DNA of 64,000 nucleotides from Dastarcus helophoroides (taxonomy: Eukaryota; Arthropoda; Insecta; Coleoptera; Bothrideridae), in NCBI GenBank assembly GCA_028583605.1, contig CM053330.1, forward strand, positions 24,144,129 through 24,208,128, written 5' to 3'. Shown here piece by piece: positions 23,874 to 36,900 of this stretch; within the stretch, counting starts at the first letter, position 1; each line of letters opens with the position of its first letter. The translations under genes and the position numbers were made by a program. The notes beneath the pieces are model-generated. The model saw only the letters and a list, made by a program, of their open reading frames with translations. It was not told the origin of the DNA and ran no database searches.

Positions 23874-23997
23874 TAAAAGATGTTACAGTTATGTGTATAA
23901 ATCTATCCAGTTTTGACGAGACAATAAGATGCAATAAAAATTTATCTGATGTCTAAAATATCAGATGTATTTTTAATGTCTATAAAATGCGTGTAGT

Positions 23998-25404
<1,407 letters not shown>

Positions 25405-25444
25405 TTAAAAGTGAATTAACAGTACCAAAAAATATGGTCAATGT

Positions 25445-25452
25445 TTTATATA
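25445..25452 (-). promoter_or_regulatory. Possible TATA box of beta-tubulin
   Basis: TATATAAA on the minus strand, about 50 nt upstream of the start codon, would place transcription start roughly 20 nt before the ATG. In AT-rich DNA such a match is weak evidence, and a 5' non-coding exon cannot be excluded. Confidence 0.35.
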
Positions 25453-25979
25453 AACTTAAACAAATTTGGTTACTAAGACACCGATAAATTGTTTCACAAC
25501 TTGCCTGCTGGGCCGTTGCGGATTTCCAAAAATAAACGAAATCTCGCTTTCACGCTTCAAAACTGACACTGACTGTTGTATGGAAGTGTTCAAAACTTAA
25601 AACGACGCCACTATTGACACCTCAGCAAAGAAATTAAGGTTTTTAAACAAAAACGCCAATTAACAAAAAGCCAAAATAAAAATTAAAAACCTTTCGATCT
25701 TTGCAAAATTAACTATCCATTAAGATTGATGATTTAAAAAAATAGTAGCCTTATAAATAAAGGTATATAGAATTCTTAGCCCATCGTATCCACTATATTT
25801 ATACAATGCAATGTGGGGACTTCAACTGGGATAAATTCGGTAAAACTGTATCTAAATTTTTCTCACTAAATTCCTCACACTTCTTTATCTTTTGGTCATG
25901 TTTTAGAATAGTTTTTGTAATTTTTCTCTTCGGAGAGAGGGAAGGGTGAGAACTAACCACTTTCCTCCAAATATTATTT
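25453..25979. other. Upstream region of beta-tubulin
   Basis: Non-coding spacer between the tubulin start and the hAT insertion. No gene is recognised. A minus-strand open frame at 25,799-25,984 is lysine-rich and resembles nothing. Confidence 0.4.
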
Positions 25980-25987
25980 ATCAAATG

Positions 25988-27230
25988 CAGTGGCGGCTGG
26001 TGCTAATAAAATTTGGGGGTTGCAAAGAGACATTTGCAAATATGTGCCGAAACTGGAAATTTTAAATTAAGCTGGAGGAAGGGATATTTATGATTTTAAA
26101 TTGATATATGTTATACATATATCTTCTTTTTTTATATTCGCAAAAAAACAAAAGAAAAAAAGAGGAAGTCTATACGACGGATGATCTTTGGCAGCTGCAA
26201 ATTTATCAATAACTTTTTACTGAAGTCGAGTATTCCTTGAATTAAGTCCTTTTCTTTGAAGACATCGTTAATGCGGACAATCTTTCCTGGCATAATGTAT
26301 TTTTTTTTAAAGTTTCTTTTCTTTTCAGACTGGAGAAGCACCACTCTGCTTCAGCAGAAGCCATTGGGATAGTTATCAGGATTTTTAAAAGATTTAGGGT
26401 TTCACTAAGCTCACTGTTTTCTGAAATAATGTTATAGAGTACAAGTAAACCAAAAGCTCATTAAAACTTTTCTGTTACGTAAATTACAGATAATTCAGTT
26501 CTTAGTTTTTGTAAATTAAAAAATGGATAAACCTTAGCGGTTCCTTCCAAAATTCTTTTCGGGAAAAGTGATTCTATGTTGGTTAAACTTTTCAGAAAAA
26601 AATAAAGTTGCTGCAATTAAATGGCCAGTGAAGCTGAATCGTTCTTTAGCTTAGCAGATAACAATGTCACATAGGTACTTCTTTAGCTTCGCGAACTACT
26701 TCTGTTAAAACTTTGCTTTTTACAAGACACCATCTGCACAATATTTAAGTCTGGAATAGGTGATCCACGTCGCTTAATTTCCAGTTTTTCCGACACAGAT
26801 CGGTTACAGAATGGCTGTGCAATTAAACTTTGCACTGAATTCATTTTTATTTGTGTTTCAAGACCCCCAACATTGACCGATGACAGATTATAATAGCGAA
26901 TCAATATTTGGTTTGCACCCACAAGTGCAACCTAATGCTTGCTTATGGGCAAGTATTTTAAGCGAACAAAATATGAGTTAACGCGCAGGTGCATATGTGT
27001 AAAGCAAAGTTTGCAGTCTAGCCTGCAAACTTTGCAAACCATGGACCCAATAATGTCGTCAAACCCTTACGAATTGGCGGAATCCGCAATAGTCAGCAGT
27101 ATGTTTGGTAACGATAAATCTGTTCTCAATAAATAAAATAAACAACATAAAGAACAATTTATTTTCTTTTTTATCCCAGCGTTTTTTGGAGGTTGCGCAA
27201 ACCTGCAAACCTTAGCACTAGCCGCCACTG
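25988..27230 (-). mobile_element. Degenerate hAT transposon with perfect 8-bp target duplication
   Basis: Terminal inverted repeats CAGTGGCGGCTGGTGCTAA and TTAGCACTAGCCGCCACTG are flanked by ATCAAATG at 25,980-25,987 and again at 27,231-27,238, the 8-bp duplication typical of hAT elements. Coding remnants are on the minus strand in the expected order. A piece at 26,683-26,922 (RRGSPIPDLNIVQMV and a QSFNRS motif) resembles the TTF-type zinc-finger region of ZMYM1-like hAT transposases. A piece near 26,280-26,400 reads ASAEAEWCFSSLKR in one frame, the C-terminal dimerisation motif, and then shifts frame. The catalytic middle is deleted. It lies in the 2.6-kb divergent spacer between tubulin and gp210. 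Confidence 0.9.
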
Positions 27231-27238
27231 ATCAAATG

Positions 27239-27946
27239 GAAACAAACGTCTTGTCATATTACAGTGCATCATCGGGTTTAACCACTATTAAAATGGAAAA
27301 TAACAATCAAAAAATTAAAAGTATTAAATTTTTAAAATTAACTTTTAATGCAAAAAAGGCTCCAAAGATACACCATTTACATGTTCGCAAAAGTCAAGCA
27401 AAATGGAAATATTTGACACATTTTTTAAATATCAACATTTTGGTGAGTGCGAATCAAGTAAGAAACATACGTGAATATGTCAAAAAATGACAGCAGCACA
27501 CTAGATTAGTAAATTATTTGTACACTTGATATAAACAGTCCATAGCTAATTTGATGACTTTTTCATTTGAACACTATTCTAATAAATTTTTGAACGATGA
27601 ATCGTTTACATCTATATATTGAGAGTAGCTCGAAATGTTGATTTCCACTATATTCCTATCGCTTAAAATAAACTTCGTTGCCTAAAAAAAAACTTACTTA
27701 TAACACCAAAACTTTAATTGTGCAGATAATTTTTAAATATTTATTTAATATCCATAAAAGCAAACTTGATAATTGATGATAAAATATCATGAGAAAACTT
27801 TAAATTTCGGTAGGTAGTTAATTTGTTGTAGTTATAGTGAGCGGTAGATTTTTAGTTTAGCGCGCTGCCTCCTTTGATGCTTGAAAACGGAAAGCTTCGC
27901 CAAATCTAACCTCAAAATAACAAAAGTTTCAGTTTAATCCACACTC
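27239..27946. other. 5' flank of gp210
   Basis: No gene is recognised. A plus-strand open frame at 27,236-27,490 starts inside the hAT target site, is lysine/asparagine-rich and has no recognisable motif. The final 120 bp before the gp210 start is less AT-rich (GCGCGCTGCC at about 27,862) and probably holds the TATA-less promoter. Confidence 0.35.
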
Positions 27947-27961
27947 ATGTGTCTCTCGTAG
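27947..27961 (+). promoter_or_regulatory. Four-codon upstream ORF before gp210
   Basis: ATG TGT CTC TCG TAG ends five bases before the gp210 start codon at 27,967. If it lies in the 5' UTR it could reduce initiation at the main start. Transcript ends are unknown, so this is conditional. Confidence 0.35.
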
Positions 27962-27966
27962 AAATT

Positions 27967-30900
27967 ATGGCATTTTACAGTTTTCATTTCAAATTATTAA
28001 CATTTTGCCTCTTCGTGTTTGTGTTAAGGACTAATTGTTCGAAATTAAATGTTCCTAGGGTGCTGTTGCCGATTTTTCATGACTTTTCAACCAACTACAC
28101 GCTCGAAGTGACAGAAGGGGGCTGCTATAAATGGTACAAGGTAAATTTTCACGATCAGCGTCTGTTATAATCCTGGTGTACTCGCAGGACATCCACCAGA
28201 GTTGACATTGTTCAAATTACCCCCATTGATGAGGATCCTGAATTGCATTGTTCATCGAGGGTTGTGGTTTCTGCCATTACTAAGGAAGAAGTTAGAAATA
28301 TTGCGGTCGTTTTGGCGGAGGACGTTAACACGGGTCTCGTGTTGAGATGTGACGTTATTGTCGACGTTATATTTACGATAAGTGTCATAACAAAGACGAG
28401 GGAGTTATTCATAGCAGAAGCTCCTGAATTGTTTGAGGTTAGAGCCTTAGATAATCAAGGTAAGTTTCAATAATTTGCGAATTTTTAATAAAAGGAACAA
28501 AATGTGCCGTTTTTGCTGAAATTGCTAACGCAGGACCGAATTATTATCATTGCAATCCCGACAAATTGTAAATACAACATCAACGTTGCAATTGCAGTGA
28601 CGGGCATTAGAGGACGCGTATGCAAGTAAACAAATCTAAATTAGAAATTTTGATTTTTATTTTTAAAATTTCAGTAATTGTTATTGTAATTCTTATTATT
28701 ATTCTTCTTCTTTGCGAAAGCTTATAGCTTGTTTCATCCTTCTCAATCTCCGTCTTCCTTGTCGTTTCTGCAATATTGAAGCCCAGCTTTCCTTTCATCT
28801 CTTAAGTGGTCGTCCCGGATGGTGGTTTCGATGCTAGTTTTCGGTTTCTGCCGATTTTCACCAGTCTGTCATTTGCCATCCGTGATATGTGTTCATTCCA
28901 AAATCTTTTTCTCACTCGAACCCATCGTAGTATGTCCTCCGTTTGGCATTCTTCTCTGATCTCATTATTCCTCCTGTGGTCTCTCAGCGCATTCCCTGTT
29001 ATTGCTCTAAGCACTCTCATTTTCAGTTGTTCGTGTCATCCTTTTGGTTTCACTTATCTCAACTCTTGTCTTCGCCGTGTGCGGCATTATAGGTCTAATG
29101 CATGTCTTATATATTCTTACTTTACTGGCGGTTGTCATGCAGTTGTTTTTCTAAATGATGTTTCTTAGGACACCTATTTTTCTGGATGCTTTATTCATCT
29201 GCTATCTTACACTCTTTTTCAGGTTTCGGTGAGATCGTTGTGCCTAAGTAATTGAATTCAAATACCTGTTCGATTGTTTTGTCATTGACTACTAATTTTC
29301 AACAACGTAGTTCTCTGACAATTACTTTTCGTTTTAGAGATTGATATTTCCATGTTGAGCACCTGCGCTGTAAAATTTGCTGTGTAAAATGCTTGTAGCA
29401 GCAACTGAAGGCCTTCTTCACACTTATCTGCAAATAATGTTGCACCGTCTGCATAACATAAAATTTTTATGAATTTGTTTCCCATTCTGTAACCATGATT
29501 TACTTGCCTCACACCGTTTATTATTTTGTCCATTATTAGATTGAACATCGGTGAACTGGGACTGTCTCCATATCTGACGCCCGTGTTGATTTCTATTTCG
29601 ACGGTTGTGGCAGTCCTTGTTTTAATTATGTTGGTGTTGCCTGTGTTGAGTTGCATAATCGTTTCTATAATATTTGATTGAATTCCTCTGTGCTTCAACT
29701 CGTCCAAAATGTCCTTTGGTAGCGTTCTGTCGAATGCTTTTCTCAAGTATATAAAGCACATGTATGCCGGTTTGTTATATTCAGTGGCCTTTTCTATTAC
29801 CTGTCTAACAATAAACACCGCATCGATCGTCGAACGGGTTTTCCGAAAGCCTTGTTCTTCGCATAATGTAGTATGACGCAGAATGTGTTGACCCAGATCT
29901 GATGTTTTTCCCTTTTTGAACAGTGGTATTATGATACTGTTTTTCCATTCATCTGGCGTTGTTGCATTCTTTAGTAGTATATTGTTGTACAATTTGGTGA
30001 GCTGTTCTGCTAATTTTTCTCCTCTATGTTTCAGCAATTCATTAGGGATAAAGTCCGGGCCTGGCGCTTTTCCGTTTTTGAGATGTTCCATTTCGCTCAT
30101 CACTTTTTCCGTTGAAACTTGCGTGTCTTCGTCGATGTCTATTGCGTCTTAGTTGGTGCGTTTTTTGGTTGTTGGTTTTTATTCTGCGAGTGAAGGCCCT
30201 GAAGTACCTTTTCCACGTATCTGTGATGTTTATTTGTACTGCCTCGTTTACTTCTTTTTTTGTGTTTATGGGCATTTTCCATATGCGTTTCTGAATTCCA
30301 TATAAATCATTATTTTTATTAATGTGGACGCTTCTGTAAAATGTCAGCCTTAAACTTGCAATTTTTATCTCCTTTCTCTAAAAATTTCAATTCAAAATAA
30401 AATTTTGTCTTTTTTAGAAATTTTTGTATGTATTATATTTATTATTAATTTTTTATTTTTATCATAATTTATATTAGAGTTATTTAATACATACAGTTTC
30501 TAAAATTGCTATAAAATGGTTACATTTTTTGGTCTTACTGAACAGGACCAAAAAATATCGCAGTGGCTTTTCTTCAGAATTTGGACTTTCATCTTGAAAT
30601 ATCAGTCTTTATCTCGAAATTTCGAAAAGAGTTTGTATATTTCAAATTTTTATAATCTTGCAACTCCAATATTTTTTTTGAAATTGCGTCTGAAAATAGT
30701 TGTTGTTTTAGGAAATGAATTTTCAACTTTGGATGGTGTCGAACTCAGTTGGACTATAGTTCCAACTGGCCCCAACAAGGAAGCTAATGTTTTACGTTTA
30801 ATGCCATTTAGCTCATACACTTACGAGGCCCCATCGACAATTTTGGAACTAGAAGCCAGAGATAAGCATGGCTACATGGTTTTACTGGAAGGGGTTAATA

Positions 30901-33900
30901 CTGGGGCTGCCAAAGTATTATTGATTTGTTTGAATTTGGGTGAAAACTTGCAACTTATTTGGATTTTAGGTTCTCATCAGTTTACCTCATTCAGAATATA
31001 AAAGTGTGCCAGTTCATGAAGTACATATTGTCATTGTGGCCAATATTATTTTACAACCCATGGAAGTGTACCTAATGCCAGGGGATTTTGTCGAGTTTAA
31101 AGTGTATTTTGTAAGTTAGGACACTATACTAAGTCTAAACTGAATTTTTGGAACTGAGTACTGATATCTAATAAAAAATGAGGTATACCCCTTAATAGTG
31201 GTCATCTCTTTTAACAATTACTTTTAAGATTCTTGAAAAGTTAGTGTATTTGATTTGATGGTTTCTTTAAAATTTATGCAATTTTCGTTGAAATGTATTA
31301 CATTCGGTTTTATTTAGTTGAACAGCGGCAAAATGGAAGAAATCAAGCTGCCCGATAAACAATACTACCTAGACGTGGAAAATTCTAACATAGCTAAAAT
31401 TCACCAAAGTACTGGCGAAGTTAGTGGCATGGAATTGGGTACAACTAAGCTGGTATTACTGGATCGCAACATTCACGAGAATGACCCACCATCGAGGCTA
31501 CCATCGGCCACAATTCACGTTTTAAAACCCTTCTACATGGTGCTTAATGTGTTACCTCATCGCAACTGGGCGGTAATCGTCGGGGATCGCCACGATATCA
31601 GCGTTGAAGTATTTACGAAGTAAGCGTTCTCAATATTTTTATGTAAACCCATTGACTTTTCCTTCAATAGCACGGACCACAAGATGCACTTAGGCGGCGC
31701 TGTTCAAGTACAGATTCACTTTGATGATAAATTCCAAGTGGAAGCCACTGCTCCTAATGGAACTTGGGCCACCGGCTGGTGCGCTAAAGAAGGGATCTCG
31801 CATGTGGAGGCAGTTTTGTTGAAAATAACTAACCCTCACTATGGGAGCTTCGATTTAACAGAACCCATTCAAGCTCGGGGCGACTTGTTCATATTTCCTC
31901 TTGTTGTGATATCACCGCCGGAAGTTATTCTTCCTTGGGACCCGAGCACCAGACCTAAGCAAGTCTAGATTTTAATTGTGCGATTTTTAGTTTTATTGTT
32001 ATGTTATTTAGGTATGACGTCGATTTAGTGGCTAAAGGCGGCGATGGTAAATTTATTTGGACTAGTAGCGATCATTCCATGGGTGCCGTGTCTCAAACCG
32101 GTCACGTTCGAACTCACGGCGAAGGTACTTTTCAAGTATCCGCGTCCATGATGCGCAATCACTGGAACAGAGCTACTACCATATTCATGATTTATCCTCC
32201 CAGCAAGCTGGAAATAGTTGATTTTATGATGGAAGCCGAAATCGGGACAGCGGTCCACCTACATCTGGCACTTTACGCGGAAAAACCAGGAACTAACCCT
32301 GATAACCCCACCTATGTACCTTTCACCCACTGCCAGAAACTCCCCTTTCAAGTCAAAGTATCCAATGATAAATTCTTCCAAAATAAAAGCGACGTTGTTG
32401 ATCCTGTCGGTGTGTCTTGTGGGAATATCGCCATGGTTGCCCGAAGTGAGGGAACCGCAAAAGTTACAATCACTTACATTTACGAGGGTAAGCCTATGGA
32501 GGATTCCGTCACCATTACTGCTTATAAACCGGTGCTACTCGTCCAGCCCGACCGGGAAGTGGTCTTGGCCGTCGGCTCCTCGGCTAATTTGGTGTTTACT
32601 GGGGGGCCCAGGCCTCCTTTGGGAAAGCCGACAGAATTGAGGCGACTAATCGTAGTTGGAAACCAAACCCTAGTAGATGCTATCGATGTCACTTCCAAGC
32701 ATTCGCTCATGCTGGAAGATTTCTCCGTTATCAACGTGCTATGCAAGAAATTGGGGACCACTAAAGTTAACCTAAGGATTACCAACTCGCCAGTGCTTCC
32801 CAGTTGTAAAAGTAAAGCGGGCACCGCCGCCGTTAAAGTGATTTGCGGCAAGCCGAGGCAATTGAGTTTAAGGCCCGAAATTAAGGTTGCCGACGCTGCC
32901 TCGTGCCCTATGGATATAACAGCTGATAGGATAGTGGTCCAAAGCAAAAGAGACATCGAATTAGCTGTTATATTGCAGGATGATTACGGGCGGAAATTCA
33001 TAAACTTTTCCAGCTTGCTCATTGAATGGAAATCCGATAAACCCACCGAATTCCGCAGCGGCAAATCCACGTTTACCAAAGATATCTTCCTTGGTACTGT
33101 TCCGATAGCTAACGTAAGTTACCAATCGTTGTTACCGGCTGCCAAAGAGGGTGAAATCGTCACCGTTATTGCCACAGTGACCGGTTATAATAAAGAGCTT
33201 TTGCAAAAAAAGGGTATTACACCTGAGTGGCCGGAATTTATTTCTGAAGACGAAAGGGACCACGAACTGCAACCCATTGTAGCCACATTAGGGTTGATTT
33301 TGGTAGAAGACACGAAAGTCGACCCGAAAACCATCACAATTTACAATTCGCCAACCAAAAGGGAGACCATCAAAGTAAGTCCTCTTTTTTTTTAAATATT
33401 CTGTTACAGCTAAGTGAGTGACTTTTTCTATAGAACTACCAAACTTTGGAATTCATTGCCTAGTAGACTTTTCCTTGATAATTATCCTTGTTTAAAATGG
33501 CAGTTCATTGCTATCTAACTTTATTTCTACCTTCTATTTGCAGTGCTCTGGGGGCATGACAGGGTTATTCTTTCCGAGCGGATTGTACTAAAAAAATGAA
33601 TAGTTATACTTTTTTGAGTACTTCTATATTGTAGAAATATCGAGTTTTTTTTTCTATAAATTCTACCGTTTTCCCGAAATTCTGAATTTCTCCAAAAATT
33701 TTTTAGAAACAAAGTTTAATTTTTTGTCGAAATTTCATCTGTTAAGTTAATTAAAGATGCTCCCAAATGTTTTTTCGCATTTTTTCTTGAAATTTTGTTC
33801 TAGAAAATCCCAATTTCAAGTTTGGTTTTCTTATCCCTATCCCTGCATATAAAGACGAATTCAACTGCCAAAAATCTGACAATATGACCTTAAAACGTTA

Positions 33901-36900
33901 CAAAAGGGATTATTTATGTTTCCATGTTATATTATACTGACTTATCAGGAATAAACGTTCTTCTAACTTACAAAGTATTTAAAAGCTCAAAGAAACAACT
34001 GGTTTGAATATTATTTACATGATTTGAAATTATGTAACATGTGGTGAAAATAATTTTAATTCATCATGTGATAGTTAGGTATTTTAAAATTTTCTTCATA
34101 TTTTAGGTAACTCAAGGATCAGGATACTATGAATTGGCTTTGAGCGCAAACGACTTAGCTTCAGTATCATACAATGACAAGACCCAAGAAATAAGTCTCT
34201 CCCCCCTCAAAACGGGTGAACTCACTGTCCAAGTTGTCGATTTGTGCCTACCATCGAACCCCGCAATTATATCCGTAAACATTGTTTCCGTTGGCATCAT
34301 CCGCCTGGAAATGGCCGATAAAGTAGAAATCAACAAATGCATCGCGTGCACCGTCCGCTTGTACGACGAAAACGACAACCTTCTAATCATCCCCGATATT
34401 AACGTGATCGAACTAAACCACCAATTGACTAATCCTGTCGCCAACATCGAACGAGTGCCTTTCAACAACGGCGAACCCTGGCCCCCGGGCGAGGCTCACT
34501 ACATCATCACTGGCACTGAACTAGGGGACACCAAGTTGACATTTTCGGTTTCCAGCGGCTTCGAAGATGTGAAGAGTGCCCCGATGGATTTACAAGTATT
34601 CGCGCCTTTGCGACTTTCCCCCAAAAACGGTGTCGTGCTCATCGGATCGACGATACAGCTGTCGACGATGGGCGGCCCTGTGCCGGACGCCGACATCGAA
34701 TTCGACGTCAGTTGCAGTAAATTCGCCTGCATTAGTAATAAAGGGGTGATAAAGGGTCTCGCCATCGGAGATGTGAAAATTGGGGCCAAAGCCGTCGGAG
34801 TGCATCCTTCCACAGGAAAGAAAGTGATTTACTCTGAGGACACTGCGGAGGTTAAAGTGATACAACTGAAAGATATCAAGATTGCTGCGCCTTTGACTAG
34901 GTTTAAGGTCGGTTCTTCGGTGCCATGCTGGGTGTTTGGAATTCCTGAGCAGCTGTCTCCTTGGGTTATTGGGTCCTTAGATGACCCTCCAGTTCAGTTT
35001 GATTGGGAAGTTGCACATCCTGATGTTGCTACTATATCAACCACATTCCATCCTGCTGGTACGTTATTTTTACATATTAAATTTGATAATAGGTTCAATA
35101 TTGGGAGGTACATTCAGAGCTCAATAAGGATAGAGATGCCACTACTTCATTTAGCATTTTGGAAAATTAGATTATGGCATTTTTTCTTCTTTTCTCAAAA
35201 TACTAAGAATGTGTTAAAACTTTGCAAAACTAGTAGTATATGTCAAAACAAGTCGAAGGTTTTAAAGCATCTTACAAAATACTTTGGAAGTAATGAAAAA
35301 ATTGTAGTGTTATAGGTATAATGGTGATAATATAACCTCACTTGATGATGAATAATTTCTATATTAAAGTAAGATCGATTGTGAAATTATCTATACATAT
35401 ATTATAAAGAAATGACTTCTGACTGAATAACCTAATCATCAACGTACTACCAAAGACAGTAACATGAAATTTGGAAAATAGGTTCCTTTTACGGTAAAGA
35501 TGGGCAATAAGAAGGGAGGTTTGGAAATTCACACTCTAAGGGGGCGAAATGGTGTTTCGAAATTAGAACGGAACAAAGTTAATACTGCATTTAATAACCC
35601 AAAATTTTGTGTAAACATTGTATGAAAAAAATAATTGGACCGTGTTTGGCTGATTTTTAAAAATTCGATCCCGAAGGGGTAAAATGGCGTTTTGAAATTG
35701 GAATGGAACAAAGCTAATAATGCGTTTATGACCTAAACATTTTGTGTGGTAACTCTTGACAGAAATAATTAAACACGGATTTGTTCGATTTCAACAATTC
35801 AACCCCTATGGCCAGTTGGTGTAAAAAAAAACCTAAAATATTATTTTTTCACTTAAAATGTTGTGTAAAGAAGATAATGAAATAAATAATTCAGCACCCA
35901 CTTGGCCGATTTTAATAATTTTACCTATAAAGGAAGAAAAGGAGCATCAAATATTGAATGCAACAAAATTACAAATGCGTTCCATAACCCAATACTCTGT
36001 GTAAAGAATATATGAAAGAAATGACTAAAGAGTTGGTCGATTTTTAAAATTCAAACCTAAGGGAGTGAAAACTAATATAAATTAATATTGAAAAAAATTA
36101 AAATGTTCTTTATTACGACAAAAATTAGGTTTTCAATAACCATTTTTGCCCAGCAAGGGAAAATTTTTTAAATTCGAAAACTTCGAGAATAAGTTAAATT
36201 TTTGAAAAACCATCAACATTTAAAAAAAAGTTTAAAAAACCAAAATTTTCAAAAAAATCAATATTAGAGAAAAAATGCAAAATTTAAAAAAACAAGGCGT
36301 AGCTTTCAATAAAAGTGAAAACTCCAAGAAAAAGTTAAAATAATGAAAATTCGTTGGAATTTCCAAAAAAAAAAAAATTAAAACTTATATTAGACGAAAT
36401 TCTCGAAGAAATATAATAATGTCGAAATTTTTTTAAAAAGAAGGTAGAATTTTTCAATAGTGTTAATTTCTATTTAAAAATAAAAGCTCAGTGAACATTT
36501 TGAAATAGATTCGATATTGTGGAACAAAAATTTTTCGAAGCGGATGAAATTCACAAAATAAAACCAAAATTCGAGAAAACGACGAAATTTTGAAAAAAGT
36601 TAAAATTTTAAAAAAGTCAAAATTTTCAAGAGAAAAATTTTTTATCAGAATTTCCAAAAAAAAATTCGGGAAAAATAAAATTTTTGAAAAATGTTGAGAT
36701 TTTGAAACGATCAAAATTTTAAATGTCAATATTTTAAGGAAAAGCTAAAGTTTAAACAGATAAACATTTTAAAAAATGACGTTCCCAAAATAAGACAAAA
36801 TTTAAAAAAAAATTGGAATTTTCAAAAGAAAGGTCAAATTTAAAAAATGCAAAATTTGAGAATATAAATTGAAATCTTGAAAACAACCAATATTTTGAAA

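Noticed and set aside
25741..25755. AATAGTAGCCTTATAAA resembles the Drosophila testis beta-2 tubulin promoter element (core ...GTAGTAGCCTA)
   Set aside because: It is on the opposite strand to the gene, about 350 bp from the start codon instead of near -50, and only 8 bases match; likely chance.
27236..27490. 84-codon plus-strand frame next to the hAT element
   Set aside because: Starts in the target duplication, composition follows AT-rich background, no recognisable domain.
32025..34865. Minus-strand frames up to 144 codons
   Set aside because: Antisense shadows of gp210 exons 7 and 8.
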